A stretch of DNA of 6,908 nucleotides from GCA-2731375 sp964462145. GTDB lineage: Bacteria; Pseudomonadota; Alphaproteobacteria; GCA-2731375. A program made the translations under genes and the position numbers. The notes under the pieces are model-generated. The model was given only the letters and a program-made list of their open reading frames with translations. It searched no databases and was not told the origin of the DNA. The stretch lies in assembly GCA_964462145.1 (NCBI GenBank), contig CAYWYB010000301.1:1-6908 (forward strand), given 5' to 3'. Shown in pieces: positions 1 through 5,909 of the stretch. Within the stretch, counting starts at the first letter, position 1. Every line of letters starts with the position of its first letter.

Positions 1-1125
1 GTGCACAAATTCGATGCCCGGGTCCGGGTGCTGAACAGTGAAAGCCGGCCCCTGGCCCATTGGACGCCGGTGCATCTGCATCTGGCCGCCGCCGACGTCA
101 CGGGCCGTATCGCGGTATTGGGCGAGCGGCGCATCGCGCCGGGCGAAGACGCCCTGGTGCAATTGGTATTGGATAGTCCCGTGGGCGCCCTGTTCGGCGA
201 CCACTTCATTCTGCGGGATCAATCCGCCCAGCGCACCATAGCGGGCGGTATCGTTATCGATCCGTTCCCGCCCCGGCGCGGCCGTGCCCGGCCCGAACGC
301 CTGGCCATGTTGCGGGCAATGGAGGCGGAGGCGCCGGCCGAGGCCCTGGCGGCAATGGTGGCGATCGCGGAAAACGGCGTCAATCTGCGCCAATTCATCC
401 AAACCCGTAATCTGACCCAGGCGGAAGCGGAAAATCTACGGCAAATTGACGGACAGATCATCCTGGCCGGCAATGATGGCGACTTGGTGCTGTCCCTGGA
501 GCGTTGGCGGGGTATCGAACAAGGCGTTACGGATACCTTGGCCGCCTGGCACAAAAAACAGCCAGAGGCCGTGGGCCCCAACGACAATGCCCTGCGCGCG
601 GCCATGCCCTCGGCGCCCAGCCCTGTTTTATTGGCCGCCTCGATCGCGCATCTGATCGATGGGCGGACGATTATCCGCGACGGCATATCGTTACGCCTGC
701 CCAGCCACGCGCCGCGCCCCTCGGACGCGGATCTGGAATTATGGAAGCAGGTTTCGCTGATCCTGGAAGAAGGCGGCATCCGTCCGCCCAGGGTGCGCGA
801 GGTGGCGGAGGAGCTGAAAATGGATCCCGCCCGCCTGGAGGCTTTCCTGAAACGCTGCGCCCGCCAGGGCCGCCTGATGGCCGTTGCGCCGAACCGCTTT
901 TTCCCCCCCGCCGCCGTCTGGCAATTGGCGGCGGTGGTGGAGAGATTATCCGCCGACGCGGGCGAGGATGGCTTCACCGCGGCCGCCTTCAAGAACGACA
1001 CTGGTATTGGCCGTAACGTGGCGATCGAAGTGTTGGAATTCTTCGACACAGCCGGCCTGACCCGTCGCCAGGGCAACGCCCGCCATCTGCGCCGGCCGGC
1101 AGCGGAAGTGTTTGGCGACGCCTGA
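1..1125 (+). CDS. selB: Selenocysteine-specific translation elongation factor SelB, C-terminal part (5' end outside window)
   Basis: SelB is a cytoplasmic GTPase that delivers Sec-tRNA(Sec) to the ribosome at in-frame UGA codons and reads the SECIS hairpin with its C-terminal winged helices. The visible 374 residues hold the last EF-Tu-like beta-barrel (about 1-90, with GDHFILRD at 66-73 and the AGGIVIDP strand at 81-88), then a helical and winged-helix region. The final winged helix is clear at about 322-365, with TGIGRN at 334-339, LEFFD at 345-349, and a basic tail GNARHLRR at 358-365, matching the SECIS-binding end of the family. Whole SelB proteins are usually a little over 600 aa, so the GTPase domain lies left of the window. 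The GTG at base 1 is probably an internal valine, not the start. The gene ends in TGA. selA and selC are not in view. Identification is from remembered family motifs. Confidence 0.93.
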   Translation: MHKFDARVRVLNSESRPLAHWTPVHLHLAAADVTGRIAVLGERRIAPGEDALVQLVLDSPVGALFGDHFILRDQSAQRTIAGGIVIDPFPPRRGRARPERLAMLRAMEAEAPAEALAAMVAIAENGVNLRQFIQTRNLTQAEAENLRQIDGQIILAGNDGDLVLSLERWRGIEQGVTDTLAAWHKKQPEAVGPNDNALRAAMPSAPSPVLLAASIAHLIDGRTIIRDGISLRLPSHAPRPSDADLELWKQVSLILEEGGIRPPRVREVAEELKMDPARLEAFLKRCARQGRLMAVAPNRFFPPAAVWQLAAVVERLSADAGEDGFTAAAFKNDTGIGRNVAIEVLEFFDTAGLTRRQGNARHLRRPAAEVFGDA

Positions 1126-1134
1126 TCAGAATTG

Positions 1135-1143
1135 TTATCCACA
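1135..1143 (+). promoter_or_regulatory. Perfect DnaA box (TTATCCACA)
   Basis: The 9-mer matches the high-affinity DnaA box consensus TTATNCACA at every position. It lies 10 bp after the selB stop codon and about 250 bp from the main array. A single such box can occur by chance. Its value comes from sharing a 310-bp region with a second perfect box and two near matches. Confidence 0.5.
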
Positions 1144-1367
1144 CCACGACATTAAACGCCATTGCAGCGAGATCGATTCGCCACTCCCACGACCAACCCC
1201 CCAATATCACGCCATGCCAAGTCTGGCCCGTGCCATGCCCGATCATCAGCACTGCTAAACAAAAAGCTCAGCCTTTATAACTTAAGCTCCTATGTCGATT
1301 TATTTTTTCCAAAGGTGTCGGATGCCCCTGGATACAGTTATGTAAATATTATCGGTGCCTTGATTCG

Positions 1368-1382
1368 TTAACAGTTTGTTAA
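1368..1382 (+). promoter_or_regulatory. CtrA-type binding site (TTAA-N7-TTAA)
   Basis: Two TTAA half-sites are separated by exactly seven bases and the second is followed by C, fitting the CtrA consensus TTAA-N7-TTAAC. Each half lies within a GTTAAC hexamer (1367-1372 and 1378-1383), giving an 11-bp direct repeat, about one helical turn. It sits about 53 bp upstream of the small ORF start and just left of the DnaA-box array. CtrA often binds near the -35 region of its promoters, which would put a transcription start near 1410; at origins it represses initiation. Which of these applies here is not shown. No convincing -10 element was found. Confidence 0.5.
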
Positions 1383-1388
1383 CTAATT

Positions 1389-1432
1389 TCTTTCACATTC
1401 TATTCACACCCTGTGAATAAGCCTGTGGATTA
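1389..1432. promoter_or_regulatory. Phased array of DnaA-box-like 9-mers
   Basis: Four 9-mers begin at 1389, 1400, 1412 and 1424, spaced 11, 12 and 12 bp. Against TTATNCACA, the 1389 copy (plus) matches 7 of 9, the 1400 copy CTATTCACA (plus) 8 of 9, the 1412 copy TGTGAATAA (minus) 9 of 9, and the 1424 copy TGTGGATTA (minus) 8 of 9. The spacing puts successive sites about one helical turn apart, as expected for cooperative DnaA binding. The last box ends 3 bp before the ATG at 1436, so bound DnaA would also block translation-initiation-region transcription. Confidence 0.5.
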
Positions 1433-1435
1433 ATC

Positions 1436-1612
1436 ATGGACAAGCCAAGAAATAACGTGCCTTGCAGTCCCTATCTGCGAAGGCCTCTGCGCACTCTGGA
1501 TCAAGCCCTGAAGGATCAGGCCGATGTTATCCGGCGGGATAATGAAGCTATCCTGAAACAGCTAGGCCTGCCCCTATCGCGACGCGAAGGGCAGCGCAAA
1601 AAGGCAAGTTAG
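1436..1612 (+). CDS. Small hypothetical basic protein, 58 aa
   Basis: This short reading frame runs from ATG to TAG. I do not recognise a named family. The product opens with a polar stretch and SPYLRRPLRTLDQAL (residues 11-25), continues as a probable charged amphipathic helix (about 20-43), and ends in a lysine/arginine-rich tail (49-57). No signal peptide or membrane segment is visible. An in-frame TAA at 1418-1420 rules out an earlier start. The Shine-Dalgarno signal is weak (GTGGA at 1425-1429, overlapping the last DnaA-like box). Third codon positions are G or C in 32 of 58 codons, only mildly coding-like. The RPLRTL-type segment vaguely recalls small uncharacterised alphaproteobacterial proteins, but this is memory only. 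It could be a chance frame in a regulatory region. The next gene is the convergent acyl-CoA synthetase 43 bp away. Confidence 0.5.
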   Translation: MDKPRNNVPCSPYLRRPLRTLDQALKDQADVIRRDNEAILKQLGLPLSRREGQRKKAS

Positions 1613-1631
1613 AGAGCTCCCGCTCCAATTC

Positions 1632-1653
1632 CCGGCCCACGCCGGTCCCGGCG
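1632..1653. terminator. GC-rich overlapping hairpins between convergent genes (weak terminator candidate)
   Basis: Two mutually exclusive stems share the central arm. CCGGC (1632-1636) pairs with GCCGG (1641-1645) around a 4-nt loop, and CGCCGG (1640-1645) pairs with CCGGCG (1648-1653). They lie between the small ORF stop and the end of the acyl-CoA synthetase, where a bidirectional terminator is expected. No T-run follows on either strand, so an intrinsic terminator is not established. Confidence 0.25.
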
Positions 1654-1655
1654 AT

Positions 1656-3185
1656 TTAGATCTGCCGGCCAGCCCGATCCCAATAAGGTTGACGCAACTT
1701 TCGTTTAAAGATTTTTCCCGTATCCTCGCGTGGCATGGCGTCATGAAACGTCACCTCGCGCGGGATTTTATAGGCCGAAATATGCTGGCCAAGAAATTCC
1801 CGCACCGCCTCCGGCGTTAACGTTTCGCCGGGCTGAGGTTCAATCGCGGCGGCAACGCTTTCGCCGAATTCATCGTGGGGAATACCGAACACGGCACAAT
1901 CCTGCACACCGGGCATGGCCTGCAGAGCAGCCTCGATCTCAGCCGGGTAGATATTGACGCCGCCGGAGATGATCATGTCGCGTTTGCGGTCGTTCAGGAA
2001 CAGATAGCCGTCCTCGTCAATGTAGCCGACGTCGCCATTGGTAACCATGCCTTCGCGCTCGATCTCGGCCCGCTTATCATCCTTGTTGTGATAGGTGAAG
2101 TCGGAAAGATTGGGCATTGTCATATAGATCTCGCCGCTTTCCCCGGTGCCGAGGACCTTGCCGTCGTCGTCATAGATCCGCACCACGGTTTCCTCTTGCG
2201 GCCGGCCCACGGTGCCCGGTTTGGCGATAGCGTCGGCGGAGGTGGCAACGGAGACGATGCCGGCCTCGGTGGAGCCGTAATATTCGAAAATGACGTCACC
2301 CCACCATTCGATCATCTGCCTCTTGGCATCAGGCGGACAAGGTGCCGCCCCATGGATCACATGCACCAGGGATGACAGATCGTACTTCGCCTTCACCTCA
2401 TCGGGCAGGCGCAGCATGCGCACGAACATAGTCGGCACAACATGCATATGGCTGATCTTATGCTCGTCAATGGCCTGCAACAGCCCTTCGGGTTCAAAGC
2501 GCGGCAACAGATGGATGTCATTGCCCAAGGCCATCGCAAGGGAGGCATAGGCACCAGGCGCGGAATGGTACATGGGCCCGGTCATGGCGCAGACGCCGCC
2601 CGGGCCAATGCCGAACGAGCGCATGGCCAATTCACCAATCCTGGCCTGATTTTCGGGCGATGTGGGCTCCCGGCGCACGCCCTTTGGATTGCCGGTGGTG
2701 CCGGAGGTATAGATCATGCTGCCGCGTTCAAGCGGTGCCGGCTCGGTCCAAGGCGCGAAACCATCGCGCCAGCTTTCATAGTCCGTCATACCTTCGGGAA
2801 CGGCGCAGTTTTCCGGCGCGATGGCGTAGGCGCCCGCGATCTCGGGCGGCGTGGCACAGACCAGAACGGGGAGGCCTTCCGGAATATCCGCAGCTATGCC
2901 CGGCAGCAGATCGGCATGCACCACCACCGCCTTGGCGCCGGAATCCGTCAGGATATAGCCCGCTTCCTCCGCCGTGGCATGCCAATTGACCGGTACCGCA
3001 TAGGCGCCGATCATGTTGCCGGCTATTTTGGTTTCCAGCATTGCGATATCGTTGCGGGTCACGGTGGCGAAACTGTCGCCGTCGCCAACCCCCAATGAAA
3101 CCAGCCCAGCGGCCAGTTTGGCGCCGTTCAGCGCCACTTCTTCCATCGCCACCTTACGGTCGCCGCTATAGACGTGATAGGTCAT
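1656..3185 (-). CDS. AMP-forming acyl-CoA synthetase (ANL superfamily), third gene of operon
   Basis: This enzyme would activate a carboxylic acid with ATP to an acyl-adenylate and transfer it to CoA in the cytoplasm. Its 509 aa fit the family. The adenylation motifs appear in order: phosphate-binding loop YTSGTTGNPKGV (159-170), YYGSTEAG (302-309), NGDVGYID (383-390), the hinge-region arginine R400 in NDRKRD, GGVNIYPAEIE (408-418), and the catalytic lysine K491 in the C-terminal DTGK (488-491). No signal peptide or membrane helix is seen. The WWGDVIFEYYGSTE region recalls FadD-like and steroid- or carnitine-CoA ligase-like members, but the substrate cannot be assigned. The ATG at 3185 follows a weak GGAA signal. 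The gene lies 32 bp downstream of the dehydrogenase gene, so it is probably cotranscribed and perhaps partly translationally coupled. The family call is secure; the physiological substrate is unknown. Confidence 0.93.
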   Translation of the reverse strand: MTYHVYSGDRKVAMEEVALNGAKLAAGLVSLGVGDGDSFATVTRNDIAMLETKIAGNMIGAYAVPVNWHATAEEAGYILTDSGAKAVVVHADLLPGIAADIPEGLPVLVCATPPEIAGAYAIAPENCAVPEGMTDYESWRDGFAPWTEPAPLERGSMIYTSGTTGNPKGVRREPTSPENQARIGELAMRSFGIGPGGVCAMTGPMYHSAPGAYASLAMALGNDIHLLPRFEPEGLLQAIDEHKISHMHVVPTMFVRMLRLPDEVKAKYDLSSLVHVIHGAAPCPPDAKRQMIEWWGDVIFEYYGSTEAGIVSVATSADAIAKPGTVGRPQEETVVRIYDDDGKVLGTGESGEIYMTMPNLSDFTYHNKDDKRAEIEREGMVTNGDVGYIDEDGYLFLNDRKRDMIISGGVNIYPAEIEAALQAMPGVQDCAVFGIPHDEFGESVAAAIEPQPGETLTPEAVREFLGQHISAYKIPREVTFHDAMPREDTGKIFKRKLRQPYWDRAGRQI

Positions 3186-3217
3186 GACATTCCAACTCGT
3201 TATTACTGATTAGTCCG

Positions 3218-4099
3218 TTATTTCAATTGTTCGGCGAAGATCCGCACGGTCTCAGCCAGGGTGCGGTCGCTATCGATGGTTTCGCGGGTCTCCGCCGCCA
3301 GCGGCGTGGCCGCCATCAATTTCAGCATCCACGAAGCGCCGCGATGGAAATCGCCGGTGACGCCGGCATCTTCCATGGTCTCGGCGATCTCGTCCATTTC
3401 AGGCCACCAGCGTTCGGAATCGGCGGGTAGACGCGAGATACCTGTTTGCAGATATTTCCATGTATCACCCTGGCTGAAGGCCAGTTCGGCACCCAGTTCA
3501 TCGAGCAGGTCCAAGGATTGTGCCGCCGTGGCGATAGTGGCGAAAAGCGAAAAACGGCCCTTGTTGAGGCCGCTGTAGAGCATTTTCAGGGCCGAGGCAC
3601 GGCCGATCTCGGCCCCGACGCCTTGCAGCTTTATACCTTCCACCGCCAGCGCATCCGCCGGCGCCAAATCGGGTCCGGAGACGTAAAACCGCGTCGGCTG
3701 CGGCCCCTTCCCCGGCGCCCAGCCGATAATGCCGCAATCAATGTAGGGCGCATCCACGGAGGCCATGATTTCAGCGATTTTTGCACTGGATGCCGGCGAG
3801 ATGGCATTACAATCCATGAAGACCGGAAAGCTATCCGCACGTGTCATAGCTGCCGCCACATCCGCCGCCAGATCAATGGCCGAAGCGGGCGGCAGAATGG
3901 AGAGGATCAGATCGGCCTCGCCGACGACGGCATCGAGATCGGCCAAGTCACGAAAACCGCAGCGTTCCGCCCGCGCCCTGCTCTCGGCGCTGCGTCCGGC
4001 CAGGCAGGTTACCACGTCGTGGCCGGCGTTGCTCAGGGCCTGACCGACACCGCCGCCCATGTCGCCGGGCGCGATCACCGCAATGGTTTGCTTAATCAT
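3218..4099 (-). CDS. NAD(P)-dependent oxidoreductase, 6-phosphogluconate/3-hydroxyisobutyrate dehydrogenase-like with DUF1932-type C-terminus
   Basis: This is a 293-aa cytoplasmic beta-hydroxyacid-dehydrogenase-like protein. An N-terminal Rossmann fold (about 1-160) starts with IAVIAPGDMGGGVG (6-19). The nucleotide loop reads A10-x-G12-x-x-G15 where most relatives have GLGxMG; from memory, an APG/HPG form is usual in the DUF1932 branch. The residues after the second strand (GRS, 35-37) put an arginine where NADP(H)-preferring relatives carry a positive charge. The all-helical C-terminal domain begins near 165 with ALKMLYSGLNKG (170-181), in which K172 and N179 sit at the positions of the catalytic Lys and Asn of 3-hydroxyisobutyrate dehydrogenases. 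It probably oxidises or reduces a hydroxy-acid or related carbonyl compound; the substrate is not readable. It is the middle gene of the operon, 25 bp after the amidohydrolase, and has a good ribosome binding site. A redox role in the same pathway as its neighbours is inferred. Confidence 0.88.
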   Translation of the reverse strand: MIKQTIAVIAPGDMGGGVGQALSNAGHDVVTCLAGRSAESRARAERCGFRDLADLDAVVGEADLILSILPPASAIDLAADVAAAMTRADSFPVFMDCNAISPASSAKIAEIMASVDAPYIDCGIIGWAPGKGPQPTRFYVSGPDLAPADALAVEGIKLQGVGAEIGRASALKMLYSGLNKGRFSLFATIATAAQSLDLLDELGAELAFSQGDTWKYLQTGISRLPADSERWWPEMDEIAETMEDAGVTGDFHRGASWMLKLMAATPLAAETRETIDSDRTLAETVRIFAEQLK

Positions 4100-4104
4100 A
4101 CAAA

Positions 4105-4110
4105 TTCCTT
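4105..4110 (-). promoter_or_regulatory. Shine-Dalgarno site of the oxidoreductase gene
   Basis: The minus strand reads AAGGAA with 5 bases before the ATG at 4099. This is the clearest ribosome binding site in the window and fixes the dehydrogenase start. Confidence 0.7.
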
Positions 4111-4124
4111 TTCAAGGCTTGCTG

Positions 4125-5825
4125 TTACGCCGCCTGGCCGCCGCGCAGCACCCGGCCAGGCAGGCCGGAGGCGGGATCGACCGCATCAATGTTGTCTTCA
4201 CGGATCACCGTACCGTTGACGATGACCGCCTGTATACCCTTGGCCTGGGCTACCAGGCGGTCCTGACCGGCGGGTTGATCATAAACCCGTTGCAGACCGG
4301 TGGCGCCCACTGATTCGGGGTCGAATAGCACCACATCCGCCGGGCGGCCCTGGGCCAGCAGGCCACGGTCGCGGATGCCCATCAGTTGCGCCGGTTTCTG
4401 GGTCAGCATATGCACCGCCTTTTCCACTGTCATCGCACCCTCGTCCCGGCTCCAATGGCCCAAAAGGTGGGTCGAATAACAGGCATCACAGAGCTGGCTG
4501 GCATGGGCGCCGGCATCGGACAGGGCCACGACCGTATTGTCGTCGGCCAGTAATTCCCGCACCTCGGTCTGGTCATGATTGACCAGGGGAATGCGGAAAC
4601 GGGCCGCGAAATCGCTTTCGATGGACATATCCAGGGCCAGATCGATCGGGTCCCTGCCCTGTTCGCCGGCAACCTCTAGCAGTGAACGTTCTTCCATTCC
4701 GCGGTCCGCCGGGGCGTTTGAAATAACCGCCCGTTGCGCCCAGCCCGCCAGGACATTCTTGGCCGATGGACCGGTATCGGCCCGGAAGTTCTCGCGAAAG
4801 TCTTCTTCGGCATAGATTGCTTTCTTGCCATTGCGGTTGGTCTGCATGGTTTCCTTGAACAGCGGCCGCATCTCGAAGGGAAACGGCTCGCCAAAATCGA
4901 AATCGAACATGATCGGGCGGCAGGCTACCTGCGGCACGATTTGCAGGCCCTCGGCGCGCTCCTCCGCCGTGCGTTGCAAATGCTTTTTGTGGGAGCCCGG
5001 CCCCGACATCCCCGCCAACAGCGCCGTCCAGGTCACGGGCACGCCGTGACGGCGGGCCAGTTCGCTCATCTCGTCATGAAAAAAGCTTTTATCGATGGTG
5101 CATTGCATGATCCCCCGGCCAGATTCCGCCATGGCGCCGACCAGAGCATCGATTTCGGAAAACGCGGCCAAACGGGAGGGGATGGGCCGGCCATCAAAGG
5201 CATTGTGGGTCACCGCCTGCGAGGTGGAGAAGCCAATGGCACCCGCCGCCATGGCCTGGCGCACGATGGCGGCCATGGCCTCGACCTCTTGCTCCGTTGC
5301 CTCCCGCTCCATGGCGTCATCGCCCATGACATAAATGCGCAGGGGCGTGTGGCCGATAAAGGCAGACAAATTGATGGCGCTGCCATTTCCCTCTACGGTA
5401 CCCAGATACTCGGAGAAACTTTCGAACGGCCAATCCAGGCCCAGGCCCGCTTCCAGCGTTTCGTAGCTCATCCCCTCGACCTTTTCCAAGGTCTTCATGA
5501 TGTCCTTGCGGTCGCCGGGCCGCATGGGCGCGACGCCGAAACCGCAATTGCCCATGACGGCCGTAGTAACCCCATGCCAGGGCGAAATGGTCAGCATCCG
5601 GTCCCACAGCACCTGGGCATCGTAATGGGTATGAATATCGACAAAACCGGGACAGACCACCAGGCCGCCGGCATCAATTGTGCGACCGGCCTCGCCCCCG
5701 ATGCCGTCTGCGGCGCTGCCCATGGCGACCACACGGCCTTCCTTGATGCCAACATCACCGCGATAACCCTCGTTGCCGCTGCCGTCGACTATGGTACCGC
5801 CGACAATCTTCAAATCGTAATCCAT
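4125..5825 (-). CDS. Amidohydrolase of the N-acyl-D-amino-acid deacylase (D-aminoacylase) type, first gene of operon
   Basis: This is a 566-aa metal-dependent hydrolase of the TIM-barrel amidohydrolase superfamily, predicted to cleave an amide bond and release a carboxylic acid. The beta-sandwich N-terminus begins MDYDLKIVGGTIVDG (1-15). The metal-binding H65-x-H67 lies in FVDIHTHYDA (61-70), the metal cysteine C94 in MGNCGFG (91-97), and the catalytic aspartate D437 in LSDAGAH (435-441). The C-terminal sandwich carries GRPADVVLFDP (493-503). Clear equivalents of the two later zinc histidines of the Alcaligenes D-aminoacylase are not evident; from memory this is common in the longer (about 550-590 aa) subfamily, whose substrates are mostly untested. 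The frame stays open upstream to an ATG at 5930, but the cysteine- and arginine-rich extension is not family-like. ATG 5825 has GGGGGA 9 bp upstream (5835-5840). ATG 5834, adding MGG, is also possible. Confidence 0.9.
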   Translation of the reverse strand: MDYDLKIVGGTIVDGSGNEGYRGDVGIKEGRVVAMGSAADGIGGEAGRTIDAGGLVVCPGFVDIHTHYDAQVLWDRMLTISPWHGVTTAVMGNCGFGVAPMRPGDRKDIMKTLEKVEGMSYETLEAGLGLDWPFESFSEYLGTVEGNGSAINLSAFIGHTPLRIYVMGDDAMEREATEQEVEAMAAIVRQAMAAGAIGFSTSQAVTHNAFDGRPIPSRLAAFSEIDALVGAMAESGRGIMQCTIDKSFFHDEMSELARRHGVPVTWTALLAGMSGPGSHKKHLQRTAEERAEGLQIVPQVACRPIMFDFDFGEPFPFEMRPLFKETMQTNRNGKKAIYAEEDFRENFRADTGPSAKNVLAGWAQRAVISNAPADRGMEERSLLEVAGEQGRDPIDLALDMSIESDFAARFRIPLVNHDQTEVRELLADDNTVVALSDAGAHASQLCDACYSTHLLGHWSRDEGAMTVEKAVHMLTQKPAQLMGIRDRGLLAQGRPADVVLFDPESVGATGLQRVYDQPAGQDRLVAQAKGIQAVIVNGTVIREDNIDAVDPASGLPGRVLRGGQAA

Positions 5826-5880
5826 ACCACCCATTCCCCCGCAACTCCCTTGGCTATTCCCCTGGCAAACGCAAACACGC

Positions 5881-5909
5881 ACTCTAAAAGGTTTCGAACG
5901 ATTGGTGAA
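5881..5909 (-). promoter_or_regulatory. Tentative sigma70-type promoter of the catabolic operon
   Basis: On the minus strand TTCACC (5909-5904, 4 of 6 to the -35 consensus) is followed after 17 bases by TAGAGT (5886-5881, 4 of 6 to the -10 consensus). Transcription would start near 5874, giving a leader of about 50 bases before the start at 5825, and would exclude the upstream ATG at 5930. A TTCGAAC copy lies inside the spacer, a position suited to repression. Matches of this quality occur by chance, so confidence is low. Confidence 0.28.

Larger units (their letters stand above)
1126..1435. other. Gene-free stretch with DnaA-box and CtrA-type motifs; candidate origin-like or cell-cycle regulatory region
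   Basis: These 310 bp between selB and the small ORF hold no supported gene. The left half is mixed in composition. The right half becomes AT-rich: 25 of 35 bases are A or T over 1366-1400. It contains an exact TTATCCACA at 1135-1143, a TTAA-N7-TTAAC motif at 1368-1383, and a phased set of DnaA-box-like 9-mers at 1389-1432. Two GANTC sites (1175-1179 and 1362-1366) are present, no more than chance predicts. An AT-rich patch beside clustered DnaA boxes and a CtrA site resembles alphaproteobacterial origins such as that of Caulobacter. The motifs are seen directly; the origin role is inference. The flanking genes selB (plus) and the operon (minus) both point towards this region, unlike the outward gene orientation usual at an origin, so a DnaA/CtrA-regulated promoter or DnaA-titration site is a serious alternative. 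Confidence 0.4.

Noticed and set aside
219..1142. A 307-codon minus-strand frame opposite selB
   Set aside because: The product is Arg/Ser/Ala-rich low-complexity sequence typical of an antisense shadow, and selB motifs cover the other strand throughout.
1162..1371. 69-codon plus-strand frame across the DnaA/CtrA region
   Set aside because: No ribosome binding site, irregular codon use and no recognisable protein; the frame overlaps regulatory-looking DNA.
1527..1542. TTATCC-GGCG-GGATAA inverted repeat inside the small ORF, considered as another DnaA-related site
   Set aside because: It lacks the CACA half required for a DnaA box, and a 6-bp inverted repeat is easily found by chance.
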